This document shows positions 1 to 5,451 of a stretch of DNA of 6,306 bases, in pieces. A model generated the notes under the pieces. The model was not told the origin of the DNA, ran no database searches, and worked only from the letters and a program-made list of their open reading frames with translations. The DNA lies in NCBI GenBank assembly GCA_026710525.1, contig JAPOQT010000284.1, positions 1-6,306 on the forward strand. The letters run 5' to 3'. A program made the position numbers and the translations under genes. Positions within the stretch are counted from its first letter, which is position 1, and every line of letters begins with the position of its first letter. This stretch comes from Pseudomonadota bacterium (lineage in GTDB: Bacteria > Bdellovibrionota_B > Oligoflexia > Oligoflexales > Bin106).

Positions 1-18
1 AGATTGGGATGTATCGCA

Positions 19-60
19 CAGTAACTAAGTAACATAAAATCATCTAGTTACTGGTTACTG
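19..60. repeat. Imperfect hairpin built from repeated GTAAC/GTTAC units
   Basis: CAGTAAC (19-25) pairs with GTTACTG (54-60), and AGTAAC (28-33) pairs with GTTACT (47-52). This gives 13 base pairs interrupted by a 2x1 internal loop, with a 13-nt apical loop. Each arm is itself a near-tandem repeat (AGTAAC at 20-25 and 28-33; GTTACTG at 47-53 and 54-60), so alternative pairings exist, for example 19-27 with 45-53. No T-tract follows, so it is not a standard intrinsic terminator. It could be the processed end of an upstream transcript or a paired-site operator. Confidence 0.5.
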
Positions 61-185
61 GGTCATACCAGGTAGGTATTTAAGATATTCCTGCTGGAAT
101 TTTAACTTGGGGTTGAGTCGCAAAACAGGAGGCATTCACTCTCAGTGAGATCAGGATTTTTTCACAGTGATCACACTTTTCGTCT

Positions 186-244
186 CTAGTCCACCAAGAC
201 CCTAAATACTTGGCTAAAGGAAATCTGATGGGGTGGAAGACTAG
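186..244. repeat. Ten-base-pair stem with a 3-nt bulge, in the pyrC upstream region
   Basis: CTAGTCCACC (186-195) is complementary to GGTGG (232-236) plus ACTAG (240-244). The only interruption is a three-base AAG bulge at 237-239. The 36-nt interior contains weaker pairing such as CCAAG (194-198) with CTTGG (209-213), which overlaps and so competes with the main stem. Competing pairings are what a switching leader would show, but a chance origin cannot be excluded from one sequence. Confidence 0.4.
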
Positions 245-266
245 GTTATGCCTTCATGAGGTTAAA

Positions 267-296
267 CATTTAAAAAGCTTTTCTTGCTTTTTAATG
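267..296. repeat. AT-rich hairpin upstream of pyrC
   Basis: TTAAAAAGC (270-278) pairs perfectly with GCTTTTTAA (286-294) around a 7-nt TTTTCTT loop. A bulged T allows CA (267-268) to extend it with TG (295-296). The stem is weak in GC and the T-run lies inside the stem rather than after it, so a conventional terminator is doubtful. It sits about 140 bases before the pyrC start. Confidence 0.45.
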
Positions 297-312
297 GTAT
301 GGTTTCGTTGAG

Positions 313-338
313 TGTTAAGCTATTTATTGTTAAGCTAT
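313..338. repeat. 11-bp direct repeat TGTTAAGCTAT, two copies, 15-bp period
   Basis: TGTTAAGCTAT occurs at 313-323 and again at 328-338 with TTAT between the copies. A tandem pair about 95 bases ahead of a gene start is a layout used for regulator binding sites. The 15-bp spacing is not a whole number of helical turns, so co-operative binding on one face is not obvious. No known regulator box is recognised. Confidence 0.45.
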
Positions 339-432
339 GGCTGTTGCAGCTGGCAAGAAGCTCCGAATGATAGCAAGTGTCGTTTTAACCTTAGATTTAC
401 GTAATATCAATATATAGGAAAGTTGTGAAATT

Positions 433-1794
433 ATGACAACAAGACTTATGATTAAAGGAGGAGTGGTTTGGTCCTCAGGTGGCCACCACAGGAAAGATAT
501 TATCACCTGCGAGCATGTTATCGAAGAACTCAGAGATCCTGGCTCAGTGCCTACGGGTGAGATCACGGAAGTCATTGACGCTCAGGGGTATTGGGTGATG
601 CCTGGGGTGATAGATTCTCAGGTCCATTTTCGAGAACCAGGCCTTGAACATAAGGAAACTTTGAAAACAGGGTCCCTAGGCGCTTTATTGGGTGGCGTGA
701 CAACCTTTTTAGAAATGCCTAACACATCACCTTCGACCACATCAAAGGCAGCTCTTGAAGACAAGCTAGAGAGAGCAAGGCGAAGTAGTTATACCAACTA
801 CGGATTTTTTATAGGAGCCACAAAAGATAACCTAGTTAGCCTAAAGGAAGCTCACCAGATTCCTGGTTGCTGTGGTATTAAAATATTTTTAGGCTCTTCT
901 ACCGGAGACTTATTACTCTATGATCCACAAGTACTAGAGAATATTTTTTTAAACACGACCCTCCCCATTTCCATTCACAGTGAAGATGAAACAAGGCTAA
1001 GAGAGCGGCGTAATCTCAGAGATAATGCTCAGTCGGTCCATGATCACGAAAGGTGGCGAGATAGGGAAACAGCTCTGAGATCAACGAAAATGGTTGTTGA
1101 GTTAGCGAAAAAGTGTGGTCGTAAAATTCATATTCTCCATATTAGCACCAAAGACGAAATCAATTTTTTGAGCCAGCATCAGGATTTGATTAGTTGTGAG
1201 GTAACTCCTCAACACTTAACTCTGTTTGCCCCTGACTGTTACGATCAATTAGGCACTTTAGCCCAAATGAATCCACCCATTCGGAGCATAGACCATCAGG
1301 ATGGTCTATGGCAAGGAATATTTGATCGCACAGTGAAGATAATAGGCTCTGATCACGCACCCCATACCCTTGCAGAGAAATCAGTACCCTACCCTGGCTC
1401 GCCGTCAGGGATCACAGGTGTTCAAACCATGTTACCTTTAATGCTCAACTATGTTAGTCAGAAGAAACTCTCCTTGCCAAGGCTTATTGAACTTATATGT
1501 GAGAACCCGGCTCGTCATTTTGCTTTCAATAAAGGATTCATTGCCCCTGGTTATGATGCTGATTTAGTGTTAATTAATCCTCAAAAGCAGCTCACCCTAA
1601 AAAATGAGGATATGGCTAGTCAATCGGCATGGACCCCTTTTCATGGCCTCAGAGTCACAGGTTGCCCCGATACGGTTATTATTGGTGGTAAAGTCGCTAT
1701 GAAAAACCGTCAGGTGATGGAACTGGCAACAGATATGAGCTATTTAAATCGTGCCATAGGGCCTAGACCTGCCATAAGAAAACCTATTCTATAG
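433..1794 (+). CDS. pyrC: Dihydroorotase (class I, Bacteroidetes-like subtype)
   Basis: This cytoplasmic cyclic amidohydrolase reversibly closes N-carbamoyl-L-aspartate to dihydroorotate, the third step of pyrimidine synthesis. The 453 residues match the TIM-barrel dihydroorotase family throughout. Visible signatures are DSQVHFREPG (61-70), GGVTTFLEMPNT (87-98), the GIKIFLGSSTG block with Lys150, IHSED (181-185), HILHIS (233-238), TPQHL (258-262), NPPIR (280-284) and the catalytic SDHAPH (306-311). The usual first metal ligand of the HxH motif is Gln63, while His65 is kept. I recall the same QVH form in Bacteroidetes-type dihydroorotases, so this is probably a subtype trait rather than damage. 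The ATG has AGGAAAG at 416-422 and an in-frame stop at 415-417. No other pyrimidine gene adjoins it. Allantoinase or dihydropyrimidinase is a less likely alternative given the overall motif set. Confidence 0.93.
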   Translation: MTTRLMIKGGVVWSSGGHHRKDIITCEHVIEELRDPGSVPTGEITEVIDAQGYWVMPGVIDSQVHFREPGLEHKETLKTGSLGALLGGVTTFLEMPNTSPSTTSKAALEDKLERARRSSYTNYGFFIGATKDNLVSLKEAHQIPGCCGIKIFLGSSTGDLLLYDPQVLENIFLNTTLPISIHSEDETRLRERRNLRDNAQSVHDHERWRDRETALRSTKMVVELAKKCGRKIHILHISTKDEINFLSQHQDLISCEVTPQHLTLFAPDCYDQLGTLAQMNPPIRSIDHQDGLWQGIFDRTVKIIGSDHAPHTLAEKSVPYPGSPSGITGVQTMLPLMLNYVSQKKLSLPRLIELICENPARHFAFNKGFIAPGYDADLVLINPQKQLTLKNEDMASQSAWTPFHGLRVTGCPDTVIIGGKVAMKNRQVMELATDMSYLNRAIGPRPAIRKPIL

Positions 1795-1821
1795 AATGGT
1801 ATAAGTGCCCTATCATTTTTA

Positions 1822-1934
1822 CTGTGATCAAACAAAATTAAGTCGATAATAGTTTATTTCCGATAAGTATCGCGGATTCCATATGGGCCTTACCAGGTGC
1901 CCGATTATGCTCAGTTTATCATTCATGATCACAG
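1822..1934. repeat. 9-bp inverted repeat CTGTGATCA / TGATCACAG in the pyrC-prepilin spacer
   Basis: CTGTGATCA (1822-1830) and TGATCACAG (1926-1934) are exact reverse complements separated by 95 bases. They nearly span the gap between pyrC and the prepilin gene. A related word, CAGTGATCAC (165-174), lies ahead of pyrC. The spacer also holds a near-palindrome at 1861-1872 (CGAT, AAGT, ATCG). The arms are far apart for a hairpin and would suit a looping regulator or a folded spacer. No good promoter hexamers were found for the prepilin gene. Confidence 0.35.
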
Positions 1935-1946
1935 GCGAGACGATAC

Positions 1947-2570
1947 GTGGCGCAGCCATTAAAACATGATCATTCTGAACAAGGCTTCACCTTACTAGAG
2001 ATCGTTATATCGATGTTGGTGTTTGCCATGGCTACCTATGTTGTTCATCAGTTTCAGGCTCGAGATCATAATAGTACCGAGAAAAAAGAGCGTATGTATA
2101 TACTTCAGTATCTCAAAATGAAAACCATAGATGTTTTAAGAGATCATGATAGGTTTTTCCCCTTTATGAAGGACACTGTTTATTTTGCTTGTTTCAACAA
2201 GAAACTAGTTTACACTCATAAAGAAGCAAACAGCGAAAAGCAACTTTATGGATTCGTGGCAATACCCGGAGATGGTATTGCGTCGGAGGATGAAGATAGC
2301 CTCGTTGGTTGTTTGCTGAAGCAAAAAAAAGTCGGAGGAGAACATAAGAGAATTCAGTGTAAAGCAGCCAAAAACCAAGACGGCTTCCTATGTCCCCATG
2401 GGGGAAATAATGGTGCTCAGTACCTCGTCTTAGTGATACCGAAACACGAATTCTTAGATGAGCGTCCACACCATCGCCGCTTCCTTATTCGAGTGATCGC
2501 CATGAATAGGGAATCTGGATGGATTAAATTTCATCTTCTTGGCTTCTTTTTTGGTAGCTCAAGATTTTAA
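1947..2570 (+). CDS. Prepilin-like protein with type IV pilin N-terminal cleavage signal
   Basis: A 207-residue protein with a textbook class III signal. A short charged leader ends in Gly13, the prepilin-peptidase site lies before Phe14, and FTLLE follows with Glu18 as the conserved +5 glutamate. A hydrophobic helix (about residues 14-35) comes next. The remaining ~170 residues are hydrophilic, with four cysteines (in FACF, VGCL, IQCK, FLCP), and would form the globular periplasmic domain. This fits a minor pilin or type II secretion pseudopilin, processed by PilD/GspO and assembled from the inner membrane; which one cannot be told. GTG is forced: an in-frame TGA lies at 1926-1928 and no ATG or TTG occurs before the cleavage site. 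The ribosome site is weak (AGGCGAG, 1933-1939). No other pilus or secretion gene adjoins it, so it looks like an orphan or the end of a dispersed set. Confidence 0.85.
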   Translation: MAQPLKHDHSEQGFTLLEIVISMLVFAMATYVVHQFQARDHNSTEKKERMYILQYLKMKTIDVLRDHDRFFPFMKDTVYFACFNKKLVYTHKEANSEKQLYGFVAIPGDGIASEDEDSLVGCLLKQKKVGGEHKRIQCKAAKNQDGFLCPHGGNNGAQYLVLVIPKHEFLDERPHHRRFLIRVIAMNRESGWIKFHLLGFFFGSSRF

Positions 2571-2582
2571 TCATCATCATCA

Positions 2583-2601
2583 AGCACACTGACTTAGTGC
2601 T
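2583..2601. terminator. Small hairpin between two convergent genes
   Basis: AGCAC (2583-2587) pairs with GTGCT (2597-2601) around nine bases. It sits in the 23-bp gap between the prepilin stop (2570) and the small membrane protein stop (2594-2596), and covers the latter. Position suits a bidirectional terminator, but the stem is short and has no T-tract on either side, so the call rests mainly on location. A (ATC)n micro-run at about 2572-2580 lies beside it. Confidence 0.25.
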
Positions 2602-2815
2602 CAGAGTTCTGCTTTGATTTATGGTGTTCTTGGTTATTATTTTCAGGACAGTAAGTGTATTCCATCACTTGACATGACGGACTATAATGATGCCATAGCC
2701 AGCCAACACCGACAAAACTGAGAATAATCAAAGTACTCATCAAAATAACAATCCAGAGCTCAAAGGGCTCACCATAATGGGATGATGGTCCCTGATAGTT
2801 AGTAGAAGAAAGCAT
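2594..2815 (-). CDS. Small single-pass membrane protein downstream of lgt
   Basis: This 73-residue protein is not recognised. Residues 1-19 are polar, about 20-41 form one strong hydrophobic helix, and the last 30 are hydrophilic and histidine-rich (His42, 43, 64, 65, 73), with two cysteines (48 and 56) in the tail. Its reality rests on context and translation signals: it starts 22 bp after the lgt stop on the same strand, and AAGGAT lies eight bases before its ATG (TAAGGATGAT read on the minus strand). It is therefore very likely the second gene of an lgt operon. Membrane orientation is uncertain because the flanking charges are balanced. The paired cysteines would suit a periplasmic tail, and histidines plus cysteines could bind metal, but both ideas are inference. 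A role in lipoprotein or envelope maturation is suggested only by the neighbour. Confidence 0.72.
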   Translation of the reverse strand: MLSSTNYQGPSSHYGEPFELWIVILMSTLIILSFVGVGWLWHHYSPSCQVMEYTYCPENNNQEHHKSKQNSEH

Positions 2816-2837
2816 ACAATATCATCCTTAGATGTCA

Positions 2838-3659
2838 TCATTCGGATGGTGACTTCTTTGTCTGACTGATCTCATAACCTTGGGAGATCTTAAGACACCA
2901 TAGTATAATTATAGCAAAAAAAATCATCAAGAAACAAAGAAGTTGCCCCATAGAAAACACCCCAAACAAATAACCTAAACTTTTATCAGGCATTCTAAAA
3001 CATTCGGATATGATCCTGAGAGTACCATAGCCCAATAAAAAATAACCGGTCATTAAACCAGGAGTCTTGAGATGAGCTTTTAATTGCCATAAAATAATAA
3101 AAAGTAAAATCCCTTCCAAAGAAGCTTGGTATAATTGAGATGGATGGCGAGGTACCTGTGAAGAATCATAGGGAAAAATCACCCCCCAACTTCCTCCTGT
3201 CGGACGACCAATAAGCTCAGCATTAACAAAGTTAGTGATGCGACCGAGAGCAAGAGGGATAGGTATGAGTAGACTAAAGAGATCGGTGGCAAGAAAAAAC
3301 GGTTGTTTTTTCTTGAAACTTGAGAGTATACACATGAAAGCACAACCTACCAAAGCACCATGAAAACTCATGCCGCCAAGCCATATCTGATAAATAAGTT
3401 CAGGATTTTCGCGATAATAAGGCCAGCGATAAATAAAAACGTAACCTAGCCGACCAAAGATAATAACTCCTAACCAAGCAACGAGAGCATAGGTATGAAG
3501 ATCTTCCGATAGTAATGGTGAAATTTTTTGTCTGGTAAGATATAGGGAGACGAAATAGACGAAAGAAAAGCCGAAAATATAATTGAGCCAGTACCAAGGC
3601 ACGGGAGTACCAGCCAGGTAGAAAGCAATGGGATTTAGTTGATGAGTATATATCGCCAC
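2838..3659 (-). CDS. lgt: Prolipoprotein diacylglyceryl transferase
   Basis: This inner-membrane enzyme transfers diacylglycerol from phosphatidylglycerol to the lipobox cysteine of prolipoproteins, the first step of lipoprotein maturation. The 273 residues (E. coli Lgt has 291) form a multi-pass membrane protein with the family's key blocks: FHGALVG with His100 (E. coli His103), GRITNFVNAELIGRPTGG with Arg140, Asn143 and Glu148 (E. coli Arg143, Asn146, Glu151), RHPSQLYQA (171-179), and GYGTLRIISE with Tyr211, Arg215 and Glu219 (E. coli Tyr235, Arg239, Glu243). All expected catalytic positions are present, so it should be active. The start is GTG: an in-frame TGA lies three codons upstream, and AAGGA sits ten bases before the GTG. 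It is followed 22 bp later by a small membrane protein and is divergent from the 465-residue gene. Confidence 0.95.
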   Translation of the reverse strand: MAIYTHQLNPIAFYLAGTPVPWYWLNYIFGFSFVYFVSLYLTRQKISPLLSEDLHTYALVAWLGVIIFGRLGYVFIYRWPYYRENPELIYQIWLGGMSFHGALVGCAFMCILSSFKKKQPFFLATDLFSLLIPIPLALGRITNFVNAELIGRPTGGSWGVIFPYDSSQVPRHPSQLYQASLEGILLFIILWQLKAHLKTPGLMTGYFLLGYGTLRIISECFRMPDKSLGYLFGVFSMGQLLCFLMIFFAIIILWCLKISQGYEISQTKKSPSE

Positions 3660-3786
3660 GACGTGTCATTCCTTGTGGTGTTTGTTAACCTAGATTCAGC
3701 CATAGGGTGACTGAGAGATACGGTAAGATAAAGTTTAAAAGTATAACCATGATTAAGACATTTACTTTGAGGTTAAGGGAGAGCCG
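3660..3786. promoter_or_regulatory. Divergent promoter region between lgt and the 465-residue gene
   Basis: The two flanking genes point away from each other, so promoters for both should lie in these 127 bases. The central part (about 3724-3760) is AT-rich. TATAAC (3742-3747) could be a plus-strand -10, and TATACT (plus positions 3740-3745 read on the minus strand) a minus-strand -10. The two overlap, and neither has a convincing -35 at the right distance. No operator palindrome stands out. Promoter presence is inferred from gene arrangement rather than from clear motifs. Confidence 0.4.
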
Positions 3787-5184
3787 TTGAGTTTTTTAGA
3801 GAAAGTTAGTAAAATTAATAATGACCCTAGTATTTATGGAACATTTGCTGAAATTGGCGCAGGTCAAGAGGTGGCTCATGCTTTCTTTCAGGTGGGCCGA
3901 GCATCTAGTACTATAGCAAAAACCATGTCAGCATATGACATGAAATTTTCTGATGCTATTTACGGCGAAGGCAAATCTTACGTATGTGAACGTCGGCTGC
4001 AGAAAATGCTAACACATGAGTATGAGCTTATTGTATCTCGTCTAAAAAATCGAGCAGAATTCACGCGATTTTTTGTCTTTGCTGATACGGTGGCCACAGG
4101 ATCGCAACGCAAAAAAATTCCAGGACATGGCTGGTTAGGAGTAACATTTCAGCATAAACCAGGGGCTAAAATCAGTCAGGTGTGTCTTCATGTTAATTTT
4201 AAGCCCCACTCTCCTTTACAACAACATCGAGCCGTTGGTGAAATGGGAGTGAATATTCTCTATGGCTGTTTTCATCATTACAATAACATCCACGATTTCT
4301 TATCTTCTGTCACCGAAGACTTTGATTTAGATTCTATGGAAATGGATTATATAAAATTTTCTGGTGAAGTTTTCAGTCACATTGATCAAAGATCCGTAGC
4401 GATTGAGCTCGTGAAGAGAGGTTTGACCAGGTCTGTGATCTTTAATGAGCAGGGCTTGCCGAAGCCACCTAGTGTTCTTCTGTATAAAAAACATATTGCC
4501 GCCACCCAAGGTAGTTTTCTACCTTTGACTTCTAGTAAGTGGAAACTCATGTCATCAGGGGCTAAAAATCACCAAACAAAACATGGTCTTACTGATGACG
4601 AAATACTGCAACTAGCCGGGATATCAGTGCAAAGTTTATACCATCAGGGAGAGTTTGACCTGGATGCTCTTTATTTCCGAATAGATATGCTATCACAAAT
4701 GAATATCTGTGTGATGGTGTCTGATTTTTCTAGTGACTTTTCTCTTATTCAGAGGTTAAATCACTACTCTACTTTCTCAAAAGCTCTTGTGGTGGGGAGT
4801 CATTCTCTGACGAAGGTCCTTGATGAGTCCCATTACCAGCATCTCACTGGTGGTTTATTAGAAGCTCTTGGTATGATGGTGTCACAGAATACAACTCTTT
4901 ATATTTATCCTGTTAAGTTCCCTGGTCGGGATCTTTTAGGCTCAGAAAGCGTGTTTTTATGTCAGAATAAAAGAATGCTGCTTGATTATTTAAAAGCTAC
5001 TGGATTATGTTATGAATTACCCCGGGAGTTAGCTGATTCAGATGTGTTAGATTATTACTCATCAGAGTTGGTGAGAGAGCTTGTGTATGCCGGTCAATCT
5101 TGGCATAAATACGTGCCAAAAAAGATCATCCCCCTTATTGAGCAAAACAAGGCGTTATTACACAAGCAGATGGTATCAAAATAA
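3787..5184 (+). CDS. Conserved protein of unknown function (FAEIGAGQEVA family)
   Basis: A 465-residue soluble protein. I recognise the N-terminal block TFAEIGAGQEVAHAFFQVG (19-37), followed by TIAKTMSAYDMKFSDAIYG (42-60), as the hallmark of a conserved bacterial family without an established function; automatic names on relatives are inconsistent and I do not adopt one. Other conserved-looking segments are FFVFADTVATGS (95-106), GHGWLGVTFQ (113-122), and GGLLEALGMMV followed by LYIYPVK near 355-377. No signal peptide, membrane helix or P-loop is visible, so it is probably cytoplasmic. The start is TTG: between an in-frame TAA at 3754-3756 and the conserved block it is the only usual initiator, and AAGGGA lies six bases upstream of it. 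The gene stands alone, divergent from lgt. Length and motif integrity argue for a functional gene. Confidence 0.85.
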   Translation: MSFLEKVSKINNDPSIYGTFAEIGAGQEVAHAFFQVGRASSTIAKTMSAYDMKFSDAIYGEGKSYVCERRLQKMLTHEYELIVSRLKNRAEFTRFFVFADTVATGSQRKKIPGHGWLGVTFQHKPGAKISQVCLHVNFKPHSPLQQHRAVGEMGVNILYGCFHHYNNIHDFLSSVTEDFDLDSMEMDYIKFSGEVFSHIDQRSVAIELVKRGLTRSVIFNEQGLPKPPSVLLYKKHIAATQGSFLPLTSSKWKLMSSGAKNHQTKHGLTDDEILQLAGISVQSLYHQGEFDLDALYFRIDMLSQMNICVMVSDFSSDFSLIQRLNHYSTFSKALVVGSHSLTKVLDESHYQHLTGGLLEALGMMVSQNTTLYIYPVKFPGRDLLGSESVFLCQNKRMLLDYLKATGLCYELPRELADSDVLDYYSSELVRELVYAGQSWHKYVPKKIIPLIEQNKALLHKQMVSK

Positions 5185-5312
5185 CTTCATAAGAATACTC
5201 TGGAGTTCCTTTGAAAATTGGGATGAGTTTATTCCATTGGTAATGATGATCCTAATACTGGGCTCCGGGAGTGGAAATCAATGAACACTGATGAAATTGT
5301 TGAAAGTCACTG

Positions 5313-5347
5313 ATCAGACGCTAGATGAAGCTAGCCATCTATCTGAT
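5313..5347. repeat. 12-bp stem with a 3-nt bulge in the convergent spacer
   Basis: ATCAGA (5313-5318) and TAGATG (5322-5327) together pair exactly with CATCTATCTGAT (5336-5347). Only the bases CGC at 5319-5321 bulge out, and the 8-nt loop AAGCTAGC is left at the tip. It is the most regular hairpin in the window. It lies about 130 bases after the stop of the 465-residue gene and could stabilise or end that transcript, but no T-run follows it. Confidence 0.5.
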
Positions 5348-5376
5348 AGGGTAACTCCTGGGAATTCAGCAGAAGA

Positions 5377-5396
5377 CTCTTGTTTTTAAGCAAGAG
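5377..5396. repeat. Hairpin CTCTTG / CAAGAG
   Basis: CTCTTG (5377-5382) pairs with CAAGAG (5391-5396) around TTTTTAAG. A G-T pair and inner T-A pairs may extend the stem. The T-run lies in the loop rather than downstream, so terminator function on the plus strand is doubtful. It lies about 55 bases beyond the stop of the right-hand gene and could act on that transcript instead. Confidence 0.35.
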
Positions 5397-5451
5397 GTAA
5401 TCACTGTTCTCATGGAACATAGATGTGGCAAAACAGAAGCAGGTATCTCAC

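Larger units (their letters stand above)
1..432. other. Gene-free region upstream of the dihydroorotase gene
   Basis: No frame gives a credible protein here. All three plus-strand frames meet a stop within the first 32 bases (22-24, 26-28, 30-32), so at most the last few codons of an upstream gene could lie at the left edge. The region is rich in inverted repeats (19-60, 136-148, 186-244, 267-296), has an 8-bp palindrome GTGATCAC at 167-174, and carries an 11-bp direct repeat at 313-338. CATACCA at 64-70 could also pair with TGGTATG at 295-301 and close the whole block. I recognise no tRNA, 6S, SRP, RNase P or tmRNA signature. AT-rich words such as TAATAT (402-407) and TATATA (411-416) could be -10 elements, but neither has a good -35 partner. 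My reading is a long leader or control region, possibly with a small RNA; this is inference. Confidence 0.55.
5185..5451. other. Non-coding spacer between convergent genes
   Basis: No protein-sized frame is supported here. The longest small frames are about 32 codons (5291-5389, +) and 15 codons (minus strand), and neither has a good ribosome site. The spacer separates the end of the 465-residue gene from the end of the right-hand cysteine-rich gene. It is longer than convergent genes need for termination and carries two hairpins (5313-5347, 5377-5396), neither followed by a T-tract. Confidence 0.5.

Noticed and set aside
157..182. CRP-like site around the GTGATCAC palindrome
   Set aside because: A CRP site needs TGTGA and TCACA half-sites six bases apart. 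Here the half-sites are fused into an 8-bp palindrome, so the match fails.
330..575. 81-codon minus-strand frame overlapping the pyrC start
   Set aside because: It is antisense to the conserved start of the dihydroorotase, has no recognisable motif, and its hydrophobic run is explained by the opposite-strand codons.
1756..1820. Possible pyrC terminator: ATAGGGC (1756-1762) with GCCCTAT (1807-1813) followed by a T-run
   Set aside because: The arms are 44 bases apart and the 5' arm lies in coding sequence. The nearer palindrome at 1786-1797 is AT-only at its tip and too weak to call.
2194..2469. 91-codon minus-strand frame inside the prepilin gene
   Set aside because: It lies wholly antisense to a gene with a clear cleavage signal, and its composition is random-looking.
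3400..3669. 89-codon minus-strand frame starting ten bases ahead of lgt
   Set aside because: It is in another frame over the lgt N-terminus, and its ATG lies at the edge of the lgt ribosome site. The lgt frame carries all the family motifs.
4327..4509. 60-codon minus-strand frame inside the 465-residue gene
   Set aside because: It is antisense to conserved coding sequence with no independent support.
5081..5284. 67-codon plus-strand frame overlapping the end of the 465-residue gene
   Set aside because: Half of it overlaps real coding sequence in another frame. The tail is hydrophobic but has no ribosome site or family match.
5291..5389. 32-codon plus-strand frame in the convergent spacer
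   Set aside because: It has no good ribosome site, runs through both hairpins and shows no recognisable feature; too weak to call a gene.
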